This document shows, piece after piece, positions 1 through 9,291 of a stretch of DNA of 64,000 nucleotides (position 1 is the stretch's first letter; each line of letters starts with the position of its first letter). The stretch comes from Seison nebaliae (taxonomy: Eukaryota; Rotifera; Pararotatoria; Seisonacea; Seisonidae): positions 1-64,000 of the forward strand of contig JALJEE010002349.1 in NCBI GenBank assembly GCA_023231475.1. Reading direction: 5' to 3'. A program made the translations under genes and the position numbers. The notes beneath the pieces are model-generated. The model was not told where the DNA came from, made no database searches, and was given only the letters and a program-made list of their open reading frames with translations.

Positions 1-202
1 CCAAAGTATGAGCCTGGCTAATAGCTTGGCTCGAGCTTTGTATGTATAGGACTCTTATCATGTCTGGATTTTTTTTTTCCATGATGTATAGAGGACTCGA
101 GTTTTTTCACTTTGGACTCACGGATCATAATCACAGCACTAGATATGTCTCGTCTCATATCGAAGTCTCTGCCGATATTATTCAAGAAATGTAGTTAGTG
201 AG
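1..202. other. Intergenic left edge
   Basis: No gene or repeat is recognisable here. Positions 194-202 form the left copy of the 9-bp target duplication of the MITE that follows. Confidence 0.5.
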
Positions 203-431
203 GAACGACAGACAATTCGGAGACTCGACAATTCGGACATGTGCCAATTCGGACATGCGACAATTCGGAGACCATTTTTAATACTGTAGTGAATAGAAAT
301 ATTACTTACGATAACGTAATGACAAAAGAAGTAAATTGAAAAAAAAGTATTGTCAAATTAGTACGTAATGTCTAATATATATTATGGAAAAAAGTCTCCG
401 AATTGTCGAGTCTCCGAATTGTCTGTCCCCC
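203..431. mobile_element. MITE with 16-bp iterons in its inverted ends
   Basis: A 229-bp non-coding element. A perfect 30-base inverted repeat joins 207-236 to 398-427. The end sequences are built from the decamer GACAATTCGG (one copy has GCC for GAC), repeated at 211, 227, 243 and 259, which is an exact 16-bp period. On the right end the inverse copies start at 398 and 414, again 16 bp apart. The flanks carry GTTAGTGAG (194-202) and GTTAGCGAG (432-440), 8 of 9 bases identical and flush with both ends, so a 9-bp target site duplication is likely. A 9-bp duplication suggests the Mutator-like superfamily, but no transposase is encoded, so the family is inferred. The near-intact ends suggest a fairly young insertion. 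Confidence 0.82.
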
Positions 432-1146
432 GTTAGCGAGACGGAAGAATAATTATATCCTACTCACCATTTCATGATCATTGGGCAAATGTTTTATATC
501 GCTAAAAATCTTTCGTTAACTATTTCCTCTTCATACCCAACGAATAATAAACATAAGTTTGCTTTTCTTGTTAGGTAATCAAAGGTTTGGGAATAAGATC
601 TTTTATTCTAAACATCATATCTCTCTCATAAACATTGACTGAATAAGTTGTTTTGATTTAGAAGAATAATAAACAAAACTCTTATCCATCCCCATCTATT
701 TACTCTGTTCCTCTCTAAATAGTTCTCCAGTCGATTAATAGGAACAAACGAACATTTATAATACATTTTTAGATATTTACAGTTCTTTCAAGTTTCAAAT
801 CTCCAAATCGAATCTGGTTTCTGATTCTATATGTTTCGTAAATACAATTCACTCAAATTGGGAAGATATTTTCTTTCGTATCAAACTTTTATTGAATGTG
901 ACTTCGTCAAAACATTTTTTTCCACAAAATGCAGAATATCCACTCAATTGATATGAAAATTTGAACAAGCATTAAGAAATACTATATGATAAATTAGAAA
1001 TCATTTTTAATCCGCTCAAAATTAGATATTCGGCACAATGCTTGAAATATGCACAGAAAATAACAATTATCTCTCACCAATTTTTTAAATTTCTATTTTA
1101 TATAAAAAATATTTATTGTTATTTCTCGGTTATCAATGAGGTAGCC
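432..1146. other. Intergenic AT-rich DNA
   Basis: About 0.7 kb between the two transposable elements. Both strands are interrupted by frequent stops, and no RNA gene, repeat or coding signal is seen beyond the right target-duplication copy at 432-440. Confidence 0.5.
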
Positions 1147-1337
1147 GGACAGTTCTACTCCTTTCTTAAAATTTCTTTGGACAGTTTTACTCCGTTTTAA
1201 GAAATTACGGACAGTTCTGCTCCATTTTTCTTGTTTTTGGACAGTTCTACTCCTATTTTTTTATAAAATAGGAAATTTCTACTCCTTTTCCTAAAAGTAT
1301 GGACAGTTCTACACCTTTCTCTCAAGAGATTTTTACA
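1147..1337. repeat. Left terminal inverted repeat of the MULE, six iterons
   Basis: Six copies of a unit beginning GGACAGTTCTACTCC (with variants) start at 1147, 1179, 1209, 1239, 1271 and 1301, a period of 30-32 bp. The last unit and its flank (CTCAAGAGATTTTT) match the inner end of the right repeat. Confidence 0.88.
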
Positions 1338-1714
1338 TAAATCTAATCGCATTCGTTGAATTTTAGAGCCAGTTGTAAGTAAGTTCATAATTTCGTATAA
1401 TTTTTTTCTTAACAGAATGAAAGACATTTTTTTTTAAACGAAATAAACAAAATTAAATTATAAAATCATCGGTCTGCATATATTTGGGAAACACAGTGGA
1501 AAAAAGTGGAAAAATTCCTTCCATCGAAAGTTTTTAACGTCGATATTAAAGTTTCATCCTTCTTAATATCGGTCGCTTTCCTCCTTTCAAAAATAAATGG
1601 TACGGGGGTTTTCATATTTGAAGCATTTAATTAACGCATTTTCAAAAATATTTATTGAACGTCTATTCAGAAGGATTAAGTACCTAGTACTTAAGACCGT
1701 TATTTTTTCCCTCA

Positions 1715-2743
1715 ACTAAATTGTTTGTTCGATGAAGATTGTTAATCGTGCGGTTGAAATTATTCCACAATTTAGGAGGGAATCTTGCATTTTCCAAAAT
1801 ATAATTATCCTCAAAGTACTCATATATTAGTTTTGTTTCTTCTGGTATTTGATTTTTTTAATAATAAAAGCCTGTTCAATGCATTGAATAGGTATGAACG
1901 ATAAATGGATCAATACACGAACTTCCGATTTGAATTGTTTGTCACTGTAATATGGTCCTCCAAAATTAAATTCGTTCAATTTTCGTACCATACTTTGGCA
2001 TAAATGAGAGAAGCATCCGTAGATTTCATCGTTTCGAAATACTTCTTTTATTGCACATATTACTTATTTTTCAAAATCTGGAATGATTCTGGAACGATTC
2101 CAAATTTTTCGATTAAAATCTTAACGATTTCAATATAAATAGATTTTCGTCAATTTTTCATTAAGATCATAAAAACGGTTATCAAACAGTCATTTAATAA
2201 CACACCTAATGGGTATAATTCATAATAATTCTCCGGATATTTCTTAAATGTACCGTCCATAAAGAAACGTTTCTGCTTCAAATGAGTTTGTTCAATTTCG
2301 TTAGAATAATAGTTCGAAAAGAATTCTTTCTTAATTGATTCATCATATAATTTGGTTACTCTTTTCTTATGTAGATACCGACGGAGATTTCTCTTTTCTG
2401 AATTTAAATTGACACTTTAATAATGTCTTTACATAATAATGTTAGTCGACGATTGTCCCAAATTTCATTTGGCCTTACATTTGCCATCGTAAGCTCTTGA
2501 ACAAAAATAATTCACTTTCCCCGACGAATAAGTTTTTCTATAATATAATATGTTATTATCGTAATTAATTGCCCTAATTAATTCGATGTTTCGACTTCTG
2601 TACTCTGAAATCGTGTGAAATCGGCCCATTCTGTACTCTACTGAATGATGTTGTGAGATTAGATGATCTGCGAATTTTAAACGTTCGACAAGGAAGGAAT
2701 TCTGGAGGTGAAAGATATTGTTGCAAATCTTCTTCGTTTTCAA
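1715..2743 (-). pseudogene. MULE transposase remnant
   Basis: Read on the minus strand, 2743-2465 gives a FLYWCH-type finger ending in YYRKTYSSGKVNYFC and RAYDGKCKAK. About 2335-2175 gives QKRFFMDGTFKKYPENYY, which carries the first catalytic Asp of the MULE DDE domain. About 2023-1862 gives YGCFSHLCQSMVRKL followed by LSFIPIQCIEQAF, the conserved block around the later catalytic region. About 1850-1715 gives RFPPKLWNNFNRTINN and RTNNLVEG, a hallmark of MULE transposases. These four blocks occupy more than one reading frame and stops separate them; the spacers are shortened compared with a full transposase. No host function is apparent. Confidence 0.83.
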
Positions 2744-2980
2744 TTTTTAACATTGACATCATATTTTCTTGCATGATATTATCGAAATTAAGCTAACTTT
2801 CTAAGAATTTTCAATTTGACAATAATCTATCATTCCATTTTTTTAATAGCCTCATTTTTAGGCATCAGCACAGAAACACTAACATTGTGAATTTAAAATT
2901 GATTAAATTAATAACAAAAAGTAGAGTAGAGGTCTCTTAAACATGTTTTCTTAAAAAAATATAATAAGCAATAGAGCTGG

Positions 2981-3206
2981 GTAAAAAAATCTCTTGGGAG
3001 AAAGGTGTAGAACTGTCCATAAAATTTCCAAATTGAGTGTAGAACTGTCCACATTTTTAGGAAAGGGAGTAGAAATGTCCTATCTTATAAAAAGCAGGGA
3101 TAGAACTGTCCATAAAGAAAAAAAATGGATTAGAACTACCGTATCCGAAATTTCTTAAAAAGGAGTAGAAGTGTTCATCGAAGTGAAAAAAGGAGTATAA
3201 CTGTCC
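2981..3206. repeat. Right terminal inverted repeat of the MULE, seven iterons
   Basis: The inverse unit (GGAGTAGAACTGTCC and variants) ends at about 3018, 3050, 3080, 3111, 3141, 3176 and 3206, spaced 30-35 bp. There is one more copy than on the left side, so the two ends have gained or lost a unit relative to each other. Confidence 0.87.
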
Positions 3207-4211
3207 TCAAATCATCTATGATATTGAAGAAGATATCATATTTGAAATTTATTAATTATCCAATCTTTCTTCTTTAATTTTGAGTAAAGAGAAGAAAAAC
3301 GGTTTATGAAAAATGCTCAATAATTATGTAGTTAAGAAAAATGTTTTCTTTAGGAATTGCGACATCTATTTTGCGACATCTTGAAAAGACCTATTCAACG
3401 GTATGTTCCTTTATAGATATAACATAAGAAAGTTACTGAAAAAGCAAAAATGAGTTCAAAGTGCAATTACTTTTCCTGTTTGACGAAAAGTTGAAGGAAA
3501 AATGGTGTTGAATCCATATCGATTCAAAATTGCTTAAATATGGATTGGAAGAGTATTGTATGCATAAAATATAAAAAAAATTGCTATTTAACATTTCCTG
3601 AAGAATTAGAACAATTCATCATCATACTCACTGATTCTACATCTAGTTTACATCTTCCGAATATGTAAAATGATTTATTCCCACTTAAAATTCACCGTTA
3701 AATCTGGTTAATTTATTCCGGAAGAAAATGAGGGTTTTCCCATGGAAATACCGATGAATGTGACACATCAATCTGTCCACTTCTATTCACACGAAAACAA
3801 TATTAGTACAAAATTAGGTTTTTATTCAATTCCACTACTTCACTCCAGTGAATGAAAAAAGAAATTTGTTCTATTAAAGAAAACATGTATCGTCCATGAA
3901 AATGTTTAGTGTCGTTGAAATATGACGAATACAATGATTAGTGGAAAAATGTTATTTTGAGTAGAATAATTAAATTAGCAAAAGAAATTATTCGTTGTAA
4001 ATGTCAAAAGAAAGATAATATTATAATTAGAGAGAATTGGTATTTAGCGAGATCGTTATAGATGCGGATGAATGAGAACGAATGATGCACTATTTCTTCT
4101 TCTAATAATAAGAATAATAAGATTCATGTATTATTAAAGGACTACTATAGTGAAGGACATGAGAGGAAAGACAAAGAGGAAGTATTCAATCGAGAAGGAA
4201 AGAAATCATTT
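3207..4211. other. Intergenic AT-rich DNA
   Basis: About 1 kb between the MULE and the 3' end of the glycogen-binding-domain gene. Stops are frequent in all frames and no coding or RNA signal is seen. The part near 4212 will include the 3' untranslated region of the minus-strand gene. Confidence 0.5.
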
Positions 4212-5497
4212 TTATAATCGAAGCAATTCAAGAATCTCTTTTGGCTTCTTCTCATCTCCGAAAGTATGAGAGAAAACATTTAATTGATTGATGAAATCAA
4301 ATGGTTTCTCTTCCACTTCGCCCAATGTGAAAGGAACCTTCAATCCGTCTTCATCTTTTTTCGCACCATTCTCATTCACATCACTGAATACATTCACATT
4401 AATTCGTGGCATCCATTTCTCGTTGACGATATATTTATATGCATATTGTCCAGGTACTGACAGATACATACTAATCTTCCATAAATTTTTACTTTCGTCC
4501 CATTTCATGAAATATTTCCTCTCCCAATCATCCCATGATCCACATAATTGAACAATTCCATCCTGATAATTCCATCAGACAACAAATCGACAATTTCCCA
4601 AAATTTCAATTTAATTAATTGAAAAAATTAATTGAATAAATTATTAAAAGAAAAAGCAATTAGGACTAAGGGAAAATGAAAGAAGGAAACTTTATCGGGA
4701 TTCGTATCACTATCTTTGAAATTGAAGATGACATCAACGATAGACACGGCATGAAAACCAGTCATAGATGTCAGACCATTGGAACACGATCGATCCACAA
4801 CGATTTCTTCGTAACAATCGCTGTAGGCAGTGAATGAATTGCCTTCATTAATTTGAGTTCTTTTCTCTTCGATGGTTGACGAGTCGTTTCGATTTTGTTC
4901 CGTTAATAATTGTTCGATGGATGTGCCATCATTCATCAATTTCCCAGCGATACTATCATTCGTACTTGACGATAAAACATCTCCAGCAATACTTGTACTA
5001 ATATCTCCACTACGAACGAAATTCGAGAGACTTTTGTCTCGTCTACTCAATTGTTTATTTCGTTGACGATTATCAGTAGAAGAGATGGATGTAGTTGATG
5101 GAATTGTTTTAGATGACAATTCTTTTTCTTCTTTCAATCCTTTCGATAACGATAACGAATCGAGTGATGGTAATAATTCATTGAATCGATCCATTCGCTT
5201 CGATTGTTTCGCTTTATATTCTTCAATAATCTTCTGCGCATTATCCGTTTTCGTTGGTTCACCTCTCAATTTGGAATTGATGAGATCATTCCCTTCCAAT
5301 TCCTCTTTGTGTCCATCACCAGTGATTTGTGTGAACATTTCATCCAATTTCTTCTTCATATCTTGATTATCATTTTTCAATTCACACACGAAATTTGTAG
5401 CGAGAGATCTCATTTGTTCTTTGGCGTCCAACAAAACTTTTTGAATCTCTTCTCCATTTTGTTCAATTCGAATTTCTTCTTCTTCTCTCACAGACAT
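4212..5497 (-). CDS. Protein with C-terminal AMPK-type glycogen-binding domain
   Basis: Two exons (5497-4691 and 4562-4212) join in phase 0 and give 385 residues. The first part (MSVREEEEIRIEQ) is a charged, probably coiled-coil region of about 110 residues, followed by a Ser/Thr/Asn-rich disordered stretch. The last ~130 residues form an early-set domain of the AMPK-beta/CBM48 kind. IFNFKDSD leads into LCGSWDDWERKYFMKWD, WKISMYLSVPGQYAYKYIV and NEKWMPR, which matches the family pattern GSW-x-W, then G-Y-x-YK-x-IV, then W. The intron splits the domain just before GSWDDW. In this family the exposed tryptophans bind glycogen or other alpha-glucans; binding here is inferred. The chosen ATG at 5497 is the first in frame. 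The reading frame is open further upstream to about 5635 without an ATG, so an additional 5' exon is possible. The membrane-protein gene just upstream might even be part of the same transcript. Confidence 0.7.
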
Positions 5498-5754
5498 TCT
5501 ATCAAAGGTTTTGATGAAACTCGCCTGTCGTACGTTTCCTATCTCTATTATCAGATATTTATTCTCTCTAGTCTCCTCAATAGAATTTGAATGAAGAAGA
5601 AAAAAAGAATTGTAACGACGTCCAATCTTATTCAAACTTTACGCTTCAAAAGAATTAACAAGAAATAGTTTAAAAAAGTGTGTTAAGGAATTACACTCCC
5701 TCTATCTCGGCAACTGCACCAAAAAACAAAAGAAGATTTTTTTTTAAAATTATT

Positions 5755-7143
5755 TCACGTTCTTTGAGAAGATGATGACGATCTATTCTTCATTTTCGAT
5801 TTCTTCGTAACAATATTGGAAATGGTCGATGAGAAATGTCCTCTCACCACATTCATAGACATTCCTGGTGTTAAAGTTTTCAACGACGAATCTGTTGATA
5901 TCGATGGTGCTGATACAGTGCTCGAAGTGATTTTTCCTTGGAATAAATCGTTCGATTTCTTATTTAAAAAATATTGAAGATCGCTCAAATATTTCATTTT
6001 CTCATTCATCTTCTTTCGTTGTTCGTATATCGAAGTGTCATTCATTCCTCCTCCTCGAGAGCCCGACATATACATCTTCCAATTATTATGATTGTTCTGA
6101 TTCACTTCCACCAACTCTATATTCCGAAAATACATGTTCATCCAATACTAAAAAGAAATTGAATTCCCTACCAAATCTTTCTCTTCCTAACATCTTTCGG
6201 TGCTCGATATGGATTCAGTGCATATAAATGGAAATTATCTTTATCTACTTTCCATTCCTTACCAGGATATCTCACATATCCCGTTTTCGTCGTCTCATCA
6301 AACTGATATTCCACATCAGCTGGAATGGTAAACGGAAAGGCTGAACATTCATTATTATTCGACAACGGAAATAATTAGAAGAAACCTTTTCGATATTTAA
6401 TGTAATATTCATAATCCTTCGTAGTCGAATTGGCAGTCAATCCTCTGTGTTCGGGGAAATCGAATTAGAAATTTCAACGAAAAAGAATTTTAAGTTTTAA
6501 AATGGATAAATTTAAAAATGCCAAAACAATTTAGTTAAAAATTGAAAAATTCCATAAAAATAAATTGAAAATTGAAAAATTTCATAAAAATAAATTGAAA
6601 ATTGAAAAATTGCAATAAAAATAAATTGAAAATTGAAAAATTGCATAAAAATAAATTGAAAATTGAAAAATTCTATAAAAATAAATTGAAAATTGAAAAA
6701 TTCCATAAAAATAAATTGAAAATTGAAAAATTCCAAAACAATTTAATTCAAAATTGAAAAAGTCCATAAAAATAAACTGAAAATTGAACAAATTCAATGA
6801 AATTAAATTGGAACATTTTTTAAAGTTAAAGAAAAAATTAAAAAATTATTTAGTTATGGAGAATATTGGCAGGAGAAATATTAGAAGACTAATAACCTGG
6901 ATGGTCGTTGTCCAGTAGTTAAACGGTCCATAATCTTATCTACAGCTTCTCGACGTCGTTCTTCAGAACTTGATAATTCAGTAACTGATTATGACAAAGT
7001 TAAATTAAATGTGGAAACCGTCTGTTGAGCACGGTGAGGACGATGAGAAAGATTAATGCGACAAAAGCAGTTAAGGAAATTATTCCCGTGACTATGATGA
7101 CTGCTGTCTTATTATTATTTGTTAATTCAGTTAATGCTCCCAT
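5755..7143 (-). CDS. Single-pass membrane protein of unknown function
   Basis: Five exons (7143-7019, 6968-6897, 6444-6386, 6340-6192, 6147-5755) join in consistent phases and encode 265 residues. Residues ~13-40 are a strong membrane segment (TAVIIVTGIISLTAFVALI) after a short polar N-terminus, followed by NRRSEERRREAVDKIMD, so the bulk is probably cytoplasmic or lumenal behind a signal anchor. The middle holds an aromatic-rich segment (FPFTIPADVEYQF, GYVRYPGKEW, NFHLYALNPYRAPKD) that looks folded. The C-terminus is Ser/Thr-rich and basic. I do not recognise the family. Four introns are present; three are about 45-50 nt and the second (6445-6896) is 452 nt because it carries a 30-bp minisatellite. 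It sits 219 bp downstream of TXNL1 and 257 bp upstream of the glycogen-binding-domain gene, all on the same strand. Confidence 0.62.
6516..6797. repeat. 30-bp minisatellite inside an intron
   Basis: Six clean tandem units of 30-31 bp run from 6538 to about 6718, each reading AAAATTGAAAAATT followed by a variable NCATAAAAATAAATTG. Diverged units continue to about 6797. The motif CCAAAACAATTTA occurs at both ends, hinting at an older, larger repeat unit. The array fills most of the second intron of the membrane-protein gene. Open frames across it (Phe/Ile/Asn-rich) are artefacts of the repeat having no stops in some frames. Confidence 0.93.
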
Positions 7144-7362
7144 ATCTCATTGACATTAGTTATGGTATAATAAAAAATATGAAGATTCAATCGAAGACAA
7201 CGTTTAATAAAAAAAAACTGAAGGAAAAAAAGAGAAAAGAAAAAAGAAATTCAAATAAAAACTGAAACAGCTTCTTTAGTTCTTTTACATTTAATTTCCC
7301 AATTGCTCAATACATTTCTATCTCAGTTTCTCTCCCTTCTCTCATCTTCCTCTTTCCCTCAT

Positions 7363-8610
7363 TTATCCATGAACTTCTCCAGCTTTTCCCGAAACCTTCA
7401 AACAGACATGAAAAGATAATTAAATCTTCATTAAATTAATTAAAAATTTAACTCTTTTAAAATCATTCATATTCGTCGTTTCGACTGTCGTTCCAAATAA
7501 AGTCAATTCATCAATTTGTGTCTCATCTGAATCATCTAAATTATCTTGGATGAAAATCTGAAGAAATTTTATATATTTCCAAATATATTCAAATTCAAAC
7601 AGTGATACTATTGACTCGTTGAAATTTGACAAATTTCACCAAAATTAATTCGTCTTCAAACGATTCTTTCGTTAATCTATTCAAATTAATTAATTCAATT
7701 CTATTAAATGAAAAAATTGGATAACGTAAATTCTTGAACACATTTATTATTTTCAGCGTCATCGAAACTTAAAGTTTTTAATTGATTTAAGAAGATTTTT
7801 ATAGTTTTCGGACCATTAGCTAGAGAGGAAGAAGAAATTGAATATTTTAAAAAATTTTTTTAAAGGAAACTCGATGGAGCATTAATTTTGAAGGAATGTA
7901 ATTTGACTGCTTGTGTAAATGACAATGTCAATAAGAGCTACAAAAAGAAGATAATATATAAGATATATAAAGAATAGAAAAAACTTGATTGTCACAATCG
8001 GAGACGAGAGATTCATTTTTATTGAAAAGACATTTCCAATTCTTTTCATCTTTCTCATTCAAACATTCACTTCTTGTCTTATCAATATATGGCATTAAAT
8101 CAATCTATCATTCTTAAATATGAAATGGAAAAGTGGAAAAATTATAAGGAACTTGTCCAGCTATTGCAGCGGCGGCACCGGCTTTCCCTGCTATTAATGG
8201 ATCTCGTTTCTTTTTCGATTCACTTTCCGTATTTAACCATTTTTTCAGACGTTCCTCCAAATCCGGTTTTACACCAGCAACCTCTTCTAATAATTTCCCG
8301 TCTCTTATAAATATGATAGTTGGCAATGCTTTCACACTGAATTGTTGAGCGACTTCCTATTTTCATAAAAATTTTTATAAAAATTTCATCGACAAATTAT
8401 AGTCTCATTACTAACAGCTGTCTCGTCGACGTCGAGTTTGAGGAAAGTTGCTTCCGAATATTTAGTCGCCATATTCTGCATTATTGGTGAGAGAATTTTA
8501 CAAGGACCACACCACGAAGCAGAAAAATAAGCGACAACTAAACGATTACCTGCAGCGACCAATTCCAAAGGAAATTGCTCATCAGTCTCAATATACTTCA
8601 ATTGACTCAT
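7363..8610 (-). CDS. TXNL1: Thioredoxin-like protein 1 (thioredoxin + PITH domain)
   Basis: Eight exons; the first five are 8610-8416, 8356-8153, 8104-7985, 7937-7871 and 7819-7726, and the rest run to the stop at 7363-7365. Residues 1-105 are a thioredoxin fold with the redox pair in SASWCGPCKI (Cys34/Cys37). The linker contains SESKKKRDPLIAGKAG. The rest is a PITH domain: IDLMPYIDK, SDCDNQLLLTLSFTQAVKL, GPKTIKIFLNQLKTL, ILVKFVKFQRVNS, and the diagnostic end MNDFKRVSGKAGEVHG (human ends in a very similar NMNDFKRVVGKKGESH). In other animals TXNL1 docks on the 26S proteasome and acts as a redox-active cofactor in the cytosol and nucleus. Introns are 41-60 nt. The ATG at 8610 gives the usual N-terminal length. 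The gene is divergent from XPO1. Confidence 0.93.
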
Positions 8611-9291
8611 TTCGTGAAGAAAATATTAGAATGTTAGGTGGAAAATTTAGGTTCTTTCATTCACACTATGATCTGTGGGAGAATTTAAAATGAAAATTTA
8701 AATATTTAAAAAATTTAAAAAAAAATTTAAATCTTAAGCTTTTAAATCAACAATTTTTTGGATTACTCTCATTCTTTTTTTTACATATTCATTCATTTTT
8801 AGTATTCGTATGACAAGTTTGATATTTGTAAGAATTCTCTTATTCCATTACACTCCTTCATTTTAATTATATTTTCTACATTCTTTTCTCTCTGATCAAT
8901 GTAATGTGGAAATGTTATTGTTTCGAGAATGTTCACCAATCCCGTTCCATTTGAAACAGGAAGAGGTGAAATGTGTCAATGGGAACCTGTTGTTGTTTGG
9001 AGATTTAAAAGACGAATGAAAATGATATATTATATTTCATTTTTTTTCCCATCGTCCCATAGTGGAGTGAGGAAGTTATGTATAACATTTTGAAAAGTTA
9101 AGCATAAATATCCATAGAGATTGAGACAGCTTAATCCGGTTCCTGGACCATTGCTTTTCCTAACACAAATTTTTTTTTCGTCCAAAATAATTAATATTTC
9201 TTTTTTCCTGCAAATAATTCATTTGAACAAAATTAGATTTTCTGTTCGATAATTATTAAATCTATCGATTTCGATTTGTTCCAGTGAAATT
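8611..9291. promoter_or_regulatory. Shared upstream region of TXNL1 and XPO1
   Basis: A 681-bp spacer between two divergent start codons; it must hold both 5' untranslated regions and promoters. No clear TATA box position or binding site can be assigned by eye. A candidate 3' splice site (TTGTTCCAG) lies just before the XPO1 ATG, so a 5' UTR intron is possible. Confidence 0.45.

Larger units (their letters stand above)
1147..3206 (-). mobile_element. Mutator-like (MULE) DNA transposon, decayed
   Basis: About 2.06 kb, bounded by inverted repeats of roughly 190-225 bp (1147-1337 and 2981-3206). The interior holds minus-strand fragments of a MULE transposase in the right order: an N-terminal FLYWCH-like zinc finger, the DGTFK block of the DDE domain, a later GCFSH block and an RFPPKLWN/RTNN block. 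The fragments lie in different frames with stops between them, so the copy looks non-autonomous and decayed. Animal MULEs with a FLYWCH-like finger include the Phantom group; membership there is a guess. No convincing 8-10 bp target duplication is visible at the ends, unlike the neighbouring MITE. Confidence 0.85.

Noticed and set aside
1138-3215. Target site duplication for the MULE
   Set aside because: Flanks 1138-1146 and 3207-3215 do not match beyond a few bases, and shifting by several bases does not help.
6512-6797. Minus-strand open frames rich in FNFQFIF
   Set aside because: They are translations of the 30-bp minisatellite, which lacks stops in some frames; they lie inside an intron.
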